The position numbers were made by a program, and so were the translations under genes. From NCBI RefSeq assembly GCF_012927275.1, contig NZ_JABBGG010000011.1, forward strand, positions 60,318 to 124,317: a DNA stretch of 64,000 bases, read 5' to 3'. The notes beneath the pieces are model-generated. The model did not search any database. It was not told where the DNA came from and worked only from the letters and a program-made list of their open reading frames with translations. The stretch comes from Massilia polaris (GTDB taxonomy: Bacteria > Pseudomonadota > Gammaproteobacteria > Burkholderiales > Burkholderiaceae_D). Below are positions 56,350 to 64,000 of this stretch, piece by piece (position 1 is the first letter of the stretch; every line of letters begins with the position of its first letter).

Positions 56350-56742
56350 TTAAGCCCCGTGAAAACGGCGTTCCTGCGTTTTGCCACCGTACCCGTAAGC
56401 AGCCGCTCTCACGTCCTGGACATAGATATAACTCTCGTCATGTAGGTTCCCAAGAAGCTTGCCAAAGGCGTCGAACGCCTCGCGAATATATTGCGCCTTC
56501 TCAGCTTTGGTGTTGGTTTCATCAGTAATTTTGATATCGAAATAGACGCTGGTCTTGCCCTGTTCAGCGAGCGATTTACCGCCGACAACCCAATCTTCCG
56601 GATCGACATAGTCGATTGCGATCGAAGTAAGGTTTGGATCTTTGTGAAGCACGCGCGTTGTGAGCTCCAACAGGATGTTCGAAATGGTGGTTGTCATTTC
56701 TTTGGATTTGACTGCGCTGACTTTGACGTTGAGGATGGGCAT
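56350..56742 (-). CDS. Tautomerase (4-oxalocrotonate tautomerase superfamily)
   Basis: 130 residues beginning MPILNVKVSA, which after Met removal leaves the catalytic N-terminal Pro. The rest (EMTTTISNILLELTTRVLHK, IAIDYVDPEDWVVGG, AEQGKTSVYFDIKITDE) follows the family's longer cis-CaaD/MIF-like type, with a 50-residue C-terminal extension. The ATG at 56742 is the start that keeps Pro-2; the longer upstream frame would bury it. Opposite in direction to tetR. Confidence 0.85.
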   Translation of the reverse strand: MPILNVKVSAVKSKEMTTTISNILLELTTRVLHKDPNLTSIAIDYVDPEDWVVGGKSLAEQGKTSVYFDIKITDETNTKAEKAQYIREAFDAFGKLLGNLHDESYIYVQDVRAAAYGYGGKTQERRFHGA

Positions 56743-57503
56743 ACAAACTCCATTGGTTAGTTCAGCAACTATCGGAATAAATCGTTCATTCAAGGGCTGA
56801 AAGAACACCTTAATTGTAGTGATCGCGACTGGATCTGACAATTACCCCGGTTTGAAGCCTGTGACTGTCAGTTTAAATTCAGCTGTTAGTGTGGTGGTTT
56901 CACCTCCACGCCTCCTTTCTGTCGATTTGGGTTTGCATCGGCGTGCGTCCGCACTAATCTTGCCTGGAGGTCAGAACGTCGTCCGCCGCGGCCTGGCAGG
57001 GGTCGATCACTCAATCAATTGCGGTGCATCTACCCATAACACCGCCCACCATTAGCCGTGAGATCAAACGTATGGCAGTTCGGCAGGTTACGTTGCCACC
57101 GGCGAGCACTTGCACTGTTTCGGAAAGCGGCTCGAGCGCGCGCTGCCGGGCGCTGACGATCACTGAGCTTGCCTGGTGGGAGTGATGTTCGCCTTCAGAA
57201 GCTTGCATCTTATTACGCGATGTAACAAGAATTGTCCTTCTCGCCTTGTTTGTCAACGCGTCGAGCAAGGATTACGGCCGTCTGCGGTGGAGATTTATGC
57301 AGTGCTACTGCTATTTTCGCTACTCTGCTACAGCGCTGGCGGTCGCGTGCATGAAGGCCCGGTCAAGGTACGTCGCGCGTCGCGCTTAACTCTTCCGCTA
57401 CTGCTACTTCCGCTACGCTGCTACCCGAAATTGTCATTTTTGCCGTTGACGATTTTTCCAGCCGCTGGTAGGGTCGCCGTCACATCAAAACGGGAACGGC
57501 GGC
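56743..57503. other. 760-bp non-coding region with repeats and a possible IS30 scrap
   Basis: Near 57030-57070 a frame reads IAVHLPITPPTISREIKR, like the HTH of IS30 transposases, with nothing around it. Two 28-bp direct repeats lie at 57304-57331 and 57397-57424. The hypothetical gene at 57504 starts after a weak GGGAACGG site. Confidence 0.5.
57304..57424 (+). repeat. Two 28-bp direct repeats rich in GCTACTGCTA
   Basis: 57304-57331 and 57397-57424 agree at 25 of 28 positions, 93 bp apart start to start. GCTACTGCTA recurs at 61939-61948 and inverted as GCAGTAGC near 62015, at the other end of the replication genes. Confidence 0.65.
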
Positions 57504-58466
57504 ATGACTATCAACGAAATTTCCAGTATTGGCGAATTGGTGTTCTACCTGAGCGGGTTGACCCAGCGGACGTGGACTACATTTGAGTTAACCCGTGAGA
57601 TCATTCGCCTTCGTCTCCCTGTCTACGCTTCGGCCCCGCTTGGTGCCTTGATCGAGTCACGCCGCCGCGATGACAACGGGGCGCTGGTGGTCACTCCGCA
57701 GCCTTCGATGTCGGCGGATTACGTAACGCTGTTGCAGGACGAAATCGAAGAACTGGCCCGAAGTTCCGGTCCGCGAATTATCACGGATCGACCAGCTTGG
57801 CAGCGGGGCACGGCCCCCTTCCAGTCGTGGGACCGCATCACCGCCTTCCGGGCCGCGAACCACCGCGTTCTTGACTATTGGGAAGTCGAGCAAGGCGAAT
57901 GGATGGGCCAGTCCGACGAGTACTTTTTTTCGGAGCTGATCCAAATTACTGCCGACTCGATCCTGTACGTCCCGAGCTTCGCCATCGCCGAGCTGCTGAA
58001 AGCGGACAGCAAGCGCCAACAAGCCACGATGACGCCTACGCCTAACCAGATGGTAGGCGGCGAAGCCATCCCAACGGCTGGCACTCAACTCATCGCCGAG
58101 GAGTCGCAGGACAACGTAGCGCCCGCCCTTGAAAAGGACGACGCAGGCGCAGACCCCAGCCGTGACGTTGCCGTTCGCGGGATCACCAAGGATCAGGTCA
58201 TCACTGCATTCGGCCGTCTCACCAAAATCGGCCTGTCTAAGGCCCTGGCAAATGGAAAAGGGCTGTTCGGCAAGGGACACGCAAAGATCACCAGCGGGAC
58301 CAAGGGAGGGCGCCATGCTGCGTTATGGGACCCGGTGATTCTCGCCGTTGGATTCTATGAAAATTATCGGGCGCCTCGCGCGCACTTGAATCGCGTGTTC
58401 ACGGACAACCACTTCTTGGCCCCTTGGCGGGAGGACTGGCAGGACAAGGCGGAAGACCTCATCTAG
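57504..58466 (+). CDS. Hypothetical protein of element B, unknown function
   Basis: 320 residues. No transmembrane segment. The N-terminal 180 residues are mixed helix/strand (ELTREIIRLRLPVYASAPLG, ITAFRAANHRVLDYWEVEQG); a variable acidic linker (about 180-225) leads to a C-terminal domain with KDQVITAFGRLTKIGLSKAL and HAALWDPVILAVGFYENY that ends in charged residues. Proteins of this sort precede the AlpA-like gene in satellite-like elements; I cannot assign a role. Confidence 0.65.
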   Translation: MTINEISSIGELVFYLSGLTQRTWTTFELTREIIRLRLPVYASAPLGALIESRRRDDNGALVVTPQPSMSADYVTLLQDEIEELARSSGPRIITDRPAWQRGTAPFQSWDRITAFRAANHRVLDYWEVEQGEWMGQSDEYFFSELIQITADSILYVPSFAIAELLKADSKRQQATMTPTPNQMVGGEAIPTAGTQLIAEESQDNVAPALEKDDAGADPSRDVAVRGITKDQVITAFGRLTKIGLSKALANGKGLFGKGHAKITSGTKGGRHAALWDPVILAVGFYENYRAPRAHLNRVFTDNHFLAPWREDWQDKAEDLI

Positions 58467-58516
58467 TCGGCCGTCGGCATCGTTCGTGGCAGTGGCAAGT
58501 GGCCTGCCACGCGACG

Positions 58517-58591
58517 AAATGCCACAGCCAAATGCCATTCAAATGCCACTGGCGCCTCCGCAAACCCGCATGACTCCGTGGTATTAATACC
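58517..58591. promoter_or_regulatory. AAATGCCA iterons and GGTATTAATACC palindrome
   Basis: AAATGCCA occurs at 58517, 58530 and 58541, and inverse TGGCA units lie just upstream (58486-58500). A perfect 12-bp palindrome GGTATTAATACC follows at 58580-58591. The set lies in the 190-bp leader of the AlpA-primase operon and could be a replication origin or a repressor site. Confidence 0.45.
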
Positions 58592-58658
58592 TGCCTCTCA
58601 AGGCCTTTGGGTGCGGTATTTAAATCTGCAGACTCCCCCACCCACTCAGGAGTTTCAG

Positions 58659-58931
58659 ATGCATCAAGTTTCAAACCCCGCTTCAGCTTCCGATGCGCCT
58701 AACGGCCCTTGCGCAACCTTGCATCAAAACGGCTTCATTCCCCTCAGCGCCGAAATTCGCGTCACCATCAACACCGATGAGGCAGCCTTCCACCTCGGCC
58801 GTAAACCCCAAACCCTCCGTAAGTGGGCGTGCTACGAGGACGGCCCGCTCCGCCCCGTCCGCATCAATGGCCGCTTGGCCTGGCGCATCGGCGACATCCA
58901 GCGCGTGCTGAACGAAGGGAGCGCAAAATGA
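58659..58931 (+). CDS. AlpA-like small DNA-binding protein
   Basis: 90 residues. The second half is a winged HTH of the MerR/AlpA type: VTINTDEAAFHLGRKPQTLR then RPVRINGRLAWRIGDIQRVL. Such proteins switch on integrase or replication genes in P4-like satellites. AGGAG precedes the ATG. Its stop overlaps the next start (ATGA). Confidence 0.75.
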   Translation: MHQVSNPASASDAPNGPCATLHQNGFIPLSAEIRVTINTDEAAFHLGRKPQTLRKWACYEDGPLRPVRINGRLAWRIGDIQRVLNEGSAK

Positions 58932-59275
58932 TCGCCTCCCACGAAATGCACGTCGCCGAAGCCGTTGAGGGCTCAATGGAGTCCTTGGTGCCGGTCACGG
59001 CCAATGCTGAATCGCTCGCAACGCTGGCCGACCTCGACGCCATGTCGGACCCCATCATGGGTACGGCAGCCAACCAGCACGCAATGGCCTCTGAGACTGA
59101 CGTGATGCCACAGCAGGCTCTGTCCGATGAACCTGAAGCCGCATCGGCTACGGCAATCGCGTCGGCCCCGCCCGTTGACATGTGGGACGTGGACGAAAAT
59201 GCCCAATGGCCATGTCCCCGTTTGGCCGGGAGTGCCTGTATACCGGCACGGCGGCGGTCGAGATCGAAGCGATGA
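58928..59275 (+). CDS. Low-complexity Ala/Glu-rich protein, possibly the 5' part of the primase gene
   Basis: 115 residues, Ala/Ser/Glu rich (SLVPVTANAESLATLADLDA), with a late Cys pair. It overlaps the primase frame by 70-94 bases. The composition matches the N-terminal 120 residues of the primase closely, so a single frameshift near 59200 may have split one longer gene. Alternatively it is a separate overlapping gene. No known domain. Confidence 0.5.
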   Translation: MIASHEMHVAEAVEGSMESLVPVTANAESLATLADLDAMSDPIMGTAANQHAMASETDVMPQQALSDEPEAASATAIASAPPVDMWDVDENAQWPCPRLAGSACIPARRRSRSKR

Positions 59276-61908
59276 CCAAGGTGGACGGCAAAGCTCCAGT
59301 CCCTGCTCACGTTGAAAGCGCGGCAAGCGTCGCCGTGACCGCCGCGACCGAAGATGACGACGTGAAGCAGGTACAAGTGGCGCCAGTTCTGGCCGACGAG
59401 CCAGGTGTTGATCCAGCTACGCCCATCTCGCCAGAATCGGGCGCGGTAGACACGTTGGGCACGGGCATGGACGAAACCACCGCCCTGACCGCAACCGTCG
59501 CCGAGTCCGAAATCACAGCCACGGCGCCGACCCCGAGCAAAGCCGAAGAGCTGACCCCGCCGCCGCATGCTGAAAGTGCGGCGAGCAGCATGGTCGCCGC
59601 GTTGGACGAAGATCCCCGCCATAGCGATACTTTCAATGGCGCCACCACTAAGGACGTTGCCATCACCATGTGGTTCAAATACAGCAGCATGGCGAACTAC
59701 GGCATCGCCACCGGCAAACCGGTAGGCAGCACGGGAAAAATGCTCGTGGTCGTTGACATCGACTGGTACAAGCCGCAAACGCGGCAGACGGTGGAGGACC
59801 TCAATCTGGCCGGCTACTTGTTTCCCGATACCGCTGAAGTTCTGACCGGCGGTGGCGGTCGCCACCTGTACTACCTTGCCGAGATCGGCACTAAATTCGC
59901 GGGAACGCTCGGTGACGGCATTGATTTCAAAGGCATCGGTGGTTATGTGGTCGGCCCCGGCAGCATGCACAAGTCCGGCACCCGGTACGACTGGGAGGCA
60001 TCGAGCGATTTCTTCGACGGTCAAGAGATCGCCGACTTGCCGGCGTGGGGTTACGATAAATTTGGCAAACGGGCTGCCCTGGTGTCGTCCACTGCGTCGT
60101 CAGATTGCCCCATGGCGAAATGCGTCGAAGAAGTCTCCGACGCAGAAATGGCAGCATACAAAGCAGACCTCGCACTGATCTCGCCGCTGGAGTACGACAC
60201 CTGGTGCAAAGTCTTGATGGCTTTGAAGAGCCGCAGCGAATCGGAGCAGATGTTCGACTTGGCTGACTGGTGGAGCAAGAAGGCAGGCTATAAGGGGACT
60301 GAGGCCGTCCGCAAGAAGTGGGACCGCGTGTCCGCCGATGGCGCGACTACCATCAAAACCATCAAGTTCCTCTCCGATGCAGAGCGTAGTAAGGATGTGG
60401 ACATCAGCCGCCTCTTGACCGAGCTGGACCGCAAGCCGGAGGACGAAGACATCGAGTGGCGCGAACCGGAACCAATCGCATCGAGCGATCCTGCTCGTGA
60501 GTACCCGCTGGATGCGTTACCCATGATCATGCAGGAGGCCGTCAAGGAGGTGCAGGACTACGCAATGGCCCCGATGGCGCTGGTCGCCTGCTCGGCACTC
60601 TCCAGCCTCTCCTTGGCGGCTCAGGGCCTGTATGACGTGCAGCGTGATGTGGGCCTGACCGGCCCGATCTCGCTCTACCTGCTCGCCATCGCGGAATCCG
60701 GGGAGCGCAAGAGCACGTTGGACACGTTTTTCATTAAGCCAGTGCGCGAATATGAGACGGCTTGCCTGGCTGCCGCAGGTCCGGAGCTGTTGAAATTCAA
60801 TGCCGAATCGCTGGCATGGGAAGCGAAAAAGAAGGGGATTCTGGATCAGATCACCAGGCTCGTTTCTAACGACAAGGATACATCTGCCGCCGAAAAGAAC
60901 TTGGCGTCGCATACCGCCGCGCAGCCCGTGGCCCCGGTCATTCCTCGCGTCATTTACAGCGATGCCACCCCGGAAGCATTGACGCGCGGCTTGGGGGCTG
61001 AGTGGCCGTCGGGCGGGGTCATCTCATCCGAAGGCGGCGCGGTATTCGGCGGGCACGGCATGAGTAAGGAAAGCCAAATGCGCAACTTGGCAACGCTCAA
61101 TGAGCTTTGGGACGGCAAGCCAATTCGCATCGACCGCCGCACTTCCGCGTCATATACCTTGTCCGGCGCGCGCCTCACGGTCGCAGTGCAGGTGCAGCCC
61201 GCTACGTTGGGCGCATTCATGGAGGGTTCCGGCCCGTTGGCGCGTGGCTCGGGCTTTATCGCGCGGTTTTTGCCCTGCTTCCCGGAGTCCACCCAAGACA
61301 CGCGCGCGTACAAGAAGTCACCGCCCAATTGGCCGCTGTTGGACCGCTTTCGTATCCGCATCGCGGAGCTCTTGGCGACCAATCCCGTGATCGAAAACGG
61401 CGCGCTCAAGCCTACCATGCTCTATTTGAGTGATGACGCGATGACCGCATGGATCGATTTCTACAACGAGATCGAGGTCCAGCTCGGCAATGGCGGCGAC
61501 CTGCGGAACGTACGGGACGTGGCGAGCAAGACGGCCGACAACGCTGCGCGCATTGCGGCGCTCTTTCACGTCTTGGAAGACGAAGCCGGCACGATCAGTG
61601 AGATTCACATGCGCAGCGGGGCATGCTTGGCCAAGTGGCATTTGAACGAGTCCCAGCGTGTCTTTGCCGGCGGTATCGCGTCGGCAGGTCATAGCGATGC
61701 CCAAAGGCTGGATGACTGGATTGCCGGGTACTGCGAGGAAAACGGCGTGGCTGAGCTGCCGACGCGATCCGTTAGTCAGTACGGCCCGTCAGCGTTGCGC
61801 AAGAAAGCTGCACTGACCCCGGTGCTGGATGAGCTGGAACGCCTCGGCCGCATCAAACTCGGTGCGCGCGGGCGCACCGTCCATCGCAACCCGGCGCTGC
61901 TGCGCTAG
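59206..61908 (+). CDS. Prim-Pol primase with DUF3987 helicase-like domain
   Basis: About 900 residues. Low-complexity linker to about residue 140; Prim-Pol core with LVVVDIDWYKP (catalytic acids), LTGGGGRHLYYL and GGYVVGPGSMHKSGTRYDW; primase C-terminal segment LISPLEYDTWCKVLMALKSR; then a DUF3987 domain (about 430-880) with LLAIAESGERKST as Walker A-like loop and SSEGGAVFGGHGMSKESQM. Full length for such enzymes in satellites and plasmids, where they start element replication. The N-terminal part of the Prim-Pol fold is short; see the 58928 gene. Confidence 0.85.
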   Translation: MAMSPFGRECLYTGTAAVEIEAMTKVDGKAPVPAHVESAASVAVTAATEDDDVKQVQVAPVLADEPGVDPATPISPESGAVDTLGTGMDETTALTATVAESEITATAPTPSKAEELTPPPHAESAASSMVAALDEDPRHSDTFNGATTKDVAITMWFKYSSMANYGIATGKPVGSTGKMLVVVDIDWYKPQTRQTVEDLNLAGYLFPDTAEVLTGGGGRHLYYLAEIGTKFAGTLGDGIDFKGIGGYVVGPGSMHKSGTRYDWEASSDFFDGQEIADLPAWGYDKFGKRAALVSSTASSDCPMAKCVEEVSDAEMAAYKADLALISPLEYDTWCKVLMALKSRSESEQMFDLADWWSKKAGYKGTEAVRKKWDRVSADGATTIKTIKFLSDAERSKDVDISRLLTELDRKPEDEDIEWREPEPIASSDPAREYPLDALPMIMQEAVKEVQDYAMAPMALVACSALSSLSLAAQGLYDVQRDVGLTGPISLYLLAIAESGERKSTLDTFFIKPVREYETACLAAAGPELLKFNAESLAWEAKKKGILDQITRLVSNDKDTSAAEKNLASHTAAQPVAPVIPRVIYSDATPEALTRGLGAEWPSGGVISSEGGAVFGGHGMSKESQMRNLATLNELWDGKPIRIDRRTSASYTLSGARLTVAVQVQPATLGAFMEGSGPLARGSGFIARFLPCFPESTQDTRAYKKSPPNWPLLDRFRIRIAELLATNPVIENGALKPTMLYLSDDAMTAWIDFYNEIEVQLGNGGDLRNVRDVASKTADNAARIAALFHVLEDEAGTISEIHMRSGACLAKWHLNESQRVFAGGIASAGHSDAQRLDDWIAGYCEENGVAELPTRSVSQYGPSALRKKAALTPVLDELERLGRIKLGARGRTVHRNPALLR

Positions 61909-62065
61909 CCGTTATGGCGACCGGCTGGTGCCGGTCTCGCTACTGCTAACCGTGCGACCGGCGCTGCGTCAAAACCGGCACATGGTGATCAGTAGCAGTG
62001 GCAGCAGGTGCAGCAGTAGCAATGCCCGACGTTACCGCGTCGGGCATATCCTCCCCCTCCACCCG
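61909..62065. other. Hairpin between primase and integrase
   Basis: ATGCCCGACG (62022-62031) pairs with CGTCGGGCAT (62038-62047). There is no T tract on either side. GCTACTGCTA at 61939 belongs to the repeat family of 57304. Confidence 0.5.
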
Positions 62066-63484
62066 CTATGCCACCGCCTTCAACACGGCGGCTTCTGGCT
62101 TGAATACGATCCCCGCCTCTTGCAGCATCCACGTCTCCAATTTTACATGCCACATGCGCAGCAGATCGAGCGGCCGGTGGCGATAATGTTTCTCGGCGAT
62201 GGCGCTCGGTTTATGACCCATGATTTGGGCGACTACGCCTGCCGGAGTTTCCGTCCATTCGGCCAGCGAGCCGAACGACCGCCGCAGGCCGTGCAGAGTC
62301 AGGTCAGGCAAACCTGCCGCGACAAGCGCACGCTTATGGCCAGGTGTAGGTTCGGCGAGTTGTCCATTTGAGGATGACGGGCTGGAGAATACCCATGGAT
62401 CATCCTTGCGGCGCGGCAAGCTGGCCAACAAGTGCTTCACATAGGGCGTCAGCGGAATCGTCCGCTCGCCCTCCACCTTGTCACGAATAGTCATACTGAG
62501 CCACTGGAAGTCCACATCGTCCCACTGCAACGCGCCCAACTCGCGGCGGCGCGCACCAGTGAGCAGTAAAGCCTGCAAGTACGCCGACTGCACCCGATTA
62601 CTCATCTTGCAGACCGCCGTGAACCAAGGCGCAAGTTGCTCACGTTGGAGGCTGTCGCCCCCCTTGGCGTTCGTGCTAGGCAGTTCATCACGGACTTGCT
62701 GGGCCTTGCATGCGCCCGTGGGGACTAGATTGGCATATTCCGCCTGCGAGTCGCACCAGTTCACAAATACCGAAAGCAAGCGGAAAGCCAATGCCGCCTG
62801 GGTGGGCCGAGTGGTGGTTTCCGCAGCCAACCAGGCGGCAATGCGTTTTCCGGTCAGGTCAGCCAATCGGACATCCAGCATTGACGCCAACGGTCCCGGC
62901 TCGGTCATGCCCTTTCCCCTGACTTTCTTAACACCACCTACGCGGGCTACGTTTTCATGGTCACGAACATGCCATTCACTCCAGCCCTGCTTTCCGCCCT
63001 TGCGCTTAGCGTTGCGGCGCGCTGCGATGTAGACTGCCCATGCCGCTCCGAGCGTCACAGATTCCCGCCGATCTTGCAGGATCTTCGCCGCCGTCTCGGC
63101 GGCCGCTAAGGCGTCGGCTTTGTCGATAGCTGCTTGCCGCGCCTCACGGGCATCTTGAGCTGCCGCTAATTCGTCAGCCTGGATTTGGCGCGGGTCCTTA
63201 CCCGCATCGATGATCGTCTGTAATCGACGCGCCTCTATCTGCGCAGCCTTAATCGACCACGTTCCGGGCTTGCCAATGGTGATGCGGATACTCTTCCCAT
63301 TAAGTTTCGACTGGAACACATACCCTTTGTCACCACGGGGCGTGGCACGCAATCCCAACCCTGGCGCCTTGGTGTCCCAAATAAATGACTGCTTCGGCTT
63401 CTTGGCGTCCCCAGGAGCGGGCTCGGGACCGGGGTCGCATTGATGCCCCTCCACCACCGATGCAATGAATTCAATTTTTGCCAT
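62066..63484 (-). CDS. Tyrosine integrase of element B
   Basis: 472 residues, P4/DUF4102 type: N-terminal arm-binding domain (SFIWDTKAPGLGLRATPRGD, FQSKLNGKSIRITIGKPGTW), long Ala-rich helix (95-140), catalytic Arg in LLTGARRRELGALQ, HGLRRSFGSL, HKP after GHKPS and Tyr in EKHYRHRPLDL. It faces attR, 180 bp away, and recognises its own arm repeats. It is not closely related to the integrase of element A (40929-41969). Confidence 0.93.
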   Translation of the reverse strand: MAKIEFIASVVEGHQCDPGPEPAPGDAKKPKQSFIWDTKAPGLGLRATPRGDKGYVFQSKLNGKSIRITIGKPGTWSIKAAQIEARRLQTIIDAGKDPRQIQADELAAAQDAREARQAAIDKADALAAAETAAKILQDRRESVTLGAAWAVYIAARRNAKRKGGKQGWSEWHVRDHENVARVGGVKKVRGKGMTEPGPLASMLDVRLADLTGKRIAAWLAAETTTRPTQAALAFRLLSVFVNWCDSQAEYANLVPTGACKAQQVRDELPSTNAKGGDSLQREQLAPWFTAVCKMSNRVQSAYLQALLLTGARRRELGALQWDDVDFQWLSMTIRDKVEGERTIPLTPYVKHLLASLPRRKDDPWVFSSPSSSNGQLAEPTPGHKRALVAAGLPDLTLHGLRRSFGSLAEWTETPAGVVAQIMGHKPSAIAEKHYRHRPLDLLRMWHVKLETWMLQEAGIVFKPEAAVLKAVA

Positions 63485-63510
63485 TTACACACCTTTGCCA
63501 CAACATCAAA

Positions 63511-63593
63511 ACTTGTAAGCTACTTGTAACCCGCTTTGAGTATAACAAGGCATGTTTGTCAACACAATAACAATGGCAGATAATTTGTAAGCC
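63511..63593 (-). repeat. Arm-type repeats of element B, right
   Basis: ACTTGTAAGC (63511-63520), ACTTGTAACC (63522-63531) and ATTTGTAAGC (63583-63592). The matching left copies are at 44341-44349, 44391-44399 and 44401-44410. Confidence 0.6.
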
Positions 63594-63656
63594 ATTGATT
63601 TATAAAGACTATTCAATGAAATTAATATTGGCAAACGGCAATATATGCCGTTTAGA

Positions 63657-63706
63657 CAGGATTGTGATTCCTGTTGTCGTGGGTTCGAGCCCCATCAGCC
63701 ACCCCA
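63657..63706 (+). repeat. attR: third copy of tRNA-His 3' half
   Basis: 50 bp identical to 39463-39512. The bases beyond 63706 are resident chromosome originally next to tRNA-His. Confidence 0.92.
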
Positions 63707-63749
63707 TTGCCTTACATGCGCAGTAACGAAAATGAGCCACCCTTGAGGT

Positions 63750-64000
63750 TAATGCCGTTCAGTTAAGACTGAACGGCATTTTTATTTTGCTGTTGTAAAC
63801 GCCGGGCATCGCTGTTAACCTTCGTCGCGATGTTCGACGATACCCTTCACTTCCTGGCCAACCATCTCGAGTTTCCGGACTGGAAGAGGCTGGGCGAGCA
63901 TTTGCCATACGAGTGGATCGAGCAAGCGATCCTGAGTACGGATGCAGCCAGTATTCGGCATCGGCGCTTGCCGGCTGAGCAGGTAGTGTGGCTGATGGTG
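63750..64000 (+). mobile_element. IS4-family element, left part
   Basis: An inverted-repeat-like end TAATGCCGTTCAGTTAAG at 63750 has the form of the IS4 end TAATGCCGATCAGTTAAG. A 13-bp stem AATGCCGTTCAGT/ACTGAACGGCATT with T5 lies here and could also stop upstream transcription. The transposase gene starts 80 bp later and runs off the window. Confidence 0.6.
63830..64000 (+). CDS. IS4-family transposase, N-terminal part
   Basis: 57 residues visible from the ATG at 63830; the rest is outside the window. The sequence LANHLEFPDWKRLGEHLPYE and WIEQAILSTDAASIRHRRLP matches the N-terminal domain of IS4 transposases, which bears a conserved charged helix. The DDE catalytic part is not visible. Confidence 0.75.
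   Translation, partial: MFDDTLHFLANHLEFPDWKRLGEHLPYEWIEQAILSTDAASIRHRRLPAEQVVWLMV

Larger units (their letters stand above)
44305..63706. mobile_element. Element B: satellite-like integrative element
   Basis: A 19.4-kb element between the middle att and attR. Core genes at the right end: AlpA-like regulator, Prim-Pol/DUF3987 primase and a tyrosine integrase facing attR. The motif ACTTGTAA[G/C]C occurs at 44341-44349, 44391-44399 (one mismatch) and 44401-44410 on the left, and at 63511-63520, 63522-63531 and (as ATTTGTAAGC) 63583 on the right. No capsid or conjugation genes are present. An IS21 and a partly decayed stress/amidase cargo fill the middle. Confidence 0.8.

Noticed and set aside
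40929..63484. Both integrases belong to a single element
   Set aside because: They differ in size and type, lie in different att intervals and have different arm repeats.

Overview
The window is a high-GC bacterial chromosome segment. Its gene style suggests a betaproteobacterium of the Oxalobacteraceae (Massilia/Telluria/Duganella type): class I fumarate hydratase, Lrp-DadA pair, pirin/DoxX/OsmC cluster and periplasmic PaoABC oxidoreductase. This placement is inferred from gene content, not from a marker phylogeny.

Positions 1-39,400 are resident chromosome. In order they hold: a truncated MarR gene; a candidate small RNA between two terminators; a zinc-ribbon protein, a VanZ protein and a lipoprotein; a TraB/GumN protein; a GH2 glycosidase paralogue that has lost its catalytic nucleophile; decayed remnants of a C39 peptidase and an L-asparaginase among two paralogous secreted proteins; lrp-dadA; an ECF sigma factor; and a galactose operon (galT-galK-GH2-glycosyltransferase/UDP-galactopyranose-mutase-like fusion). 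Then come a hemerythrin/membrane-protein stress cluster, an App1-type phosphatase, a LysR-divergent pirin/OsmC/DoxX/cytochrome/isochorismatase cluster with a 17-bp duplication frameshift, paoABC, a sialidase operon, a JmjC-like protein, tRNA-Ser, acs, yqhA, fumarate hydratase and murI.

Positions 39,437-63,706 form an integration hot spot at tRNA-His(GTG). The 3' half of the tRNA (about 49 bp) occurs three times (39,463; 44,256; 63,657), delimiting two integrative elements in tandem. Element A (about 4.8 kb) has its own tyrosine integrase, a DUF4224 protein, a GHKL-ATPase/STAS-like pair as cargo, and a scrap of podovirus-like late genes (portal to ejection protein) cut at both ends. Element B (about 19.4 kb) has a second, unrelated integrase, an AlpA-like regulator and a Prim-Pol/DUF3987 primase as its core, plus an IS21 copy and a decaying cargo of peroxide-resistance and amidase genes (RidA, Ohr, MarR*, SDR, hydrolase*, FmdA, DoxX*, amidase, TetR, tautomerase; * = broken). 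Each element carries its own arm-type repeat motif near both ends, which supports the two-element reading.

The window ends in the left end of an IS4-family element just outside the hot spot. The most promising undescribed items are the GHKL/STAS partner-switch pair on element A, the satellite-like core of element B with its repeats and palindromes, and the galactofuranose-type operon with an active and an inactive GH2 paralogue.
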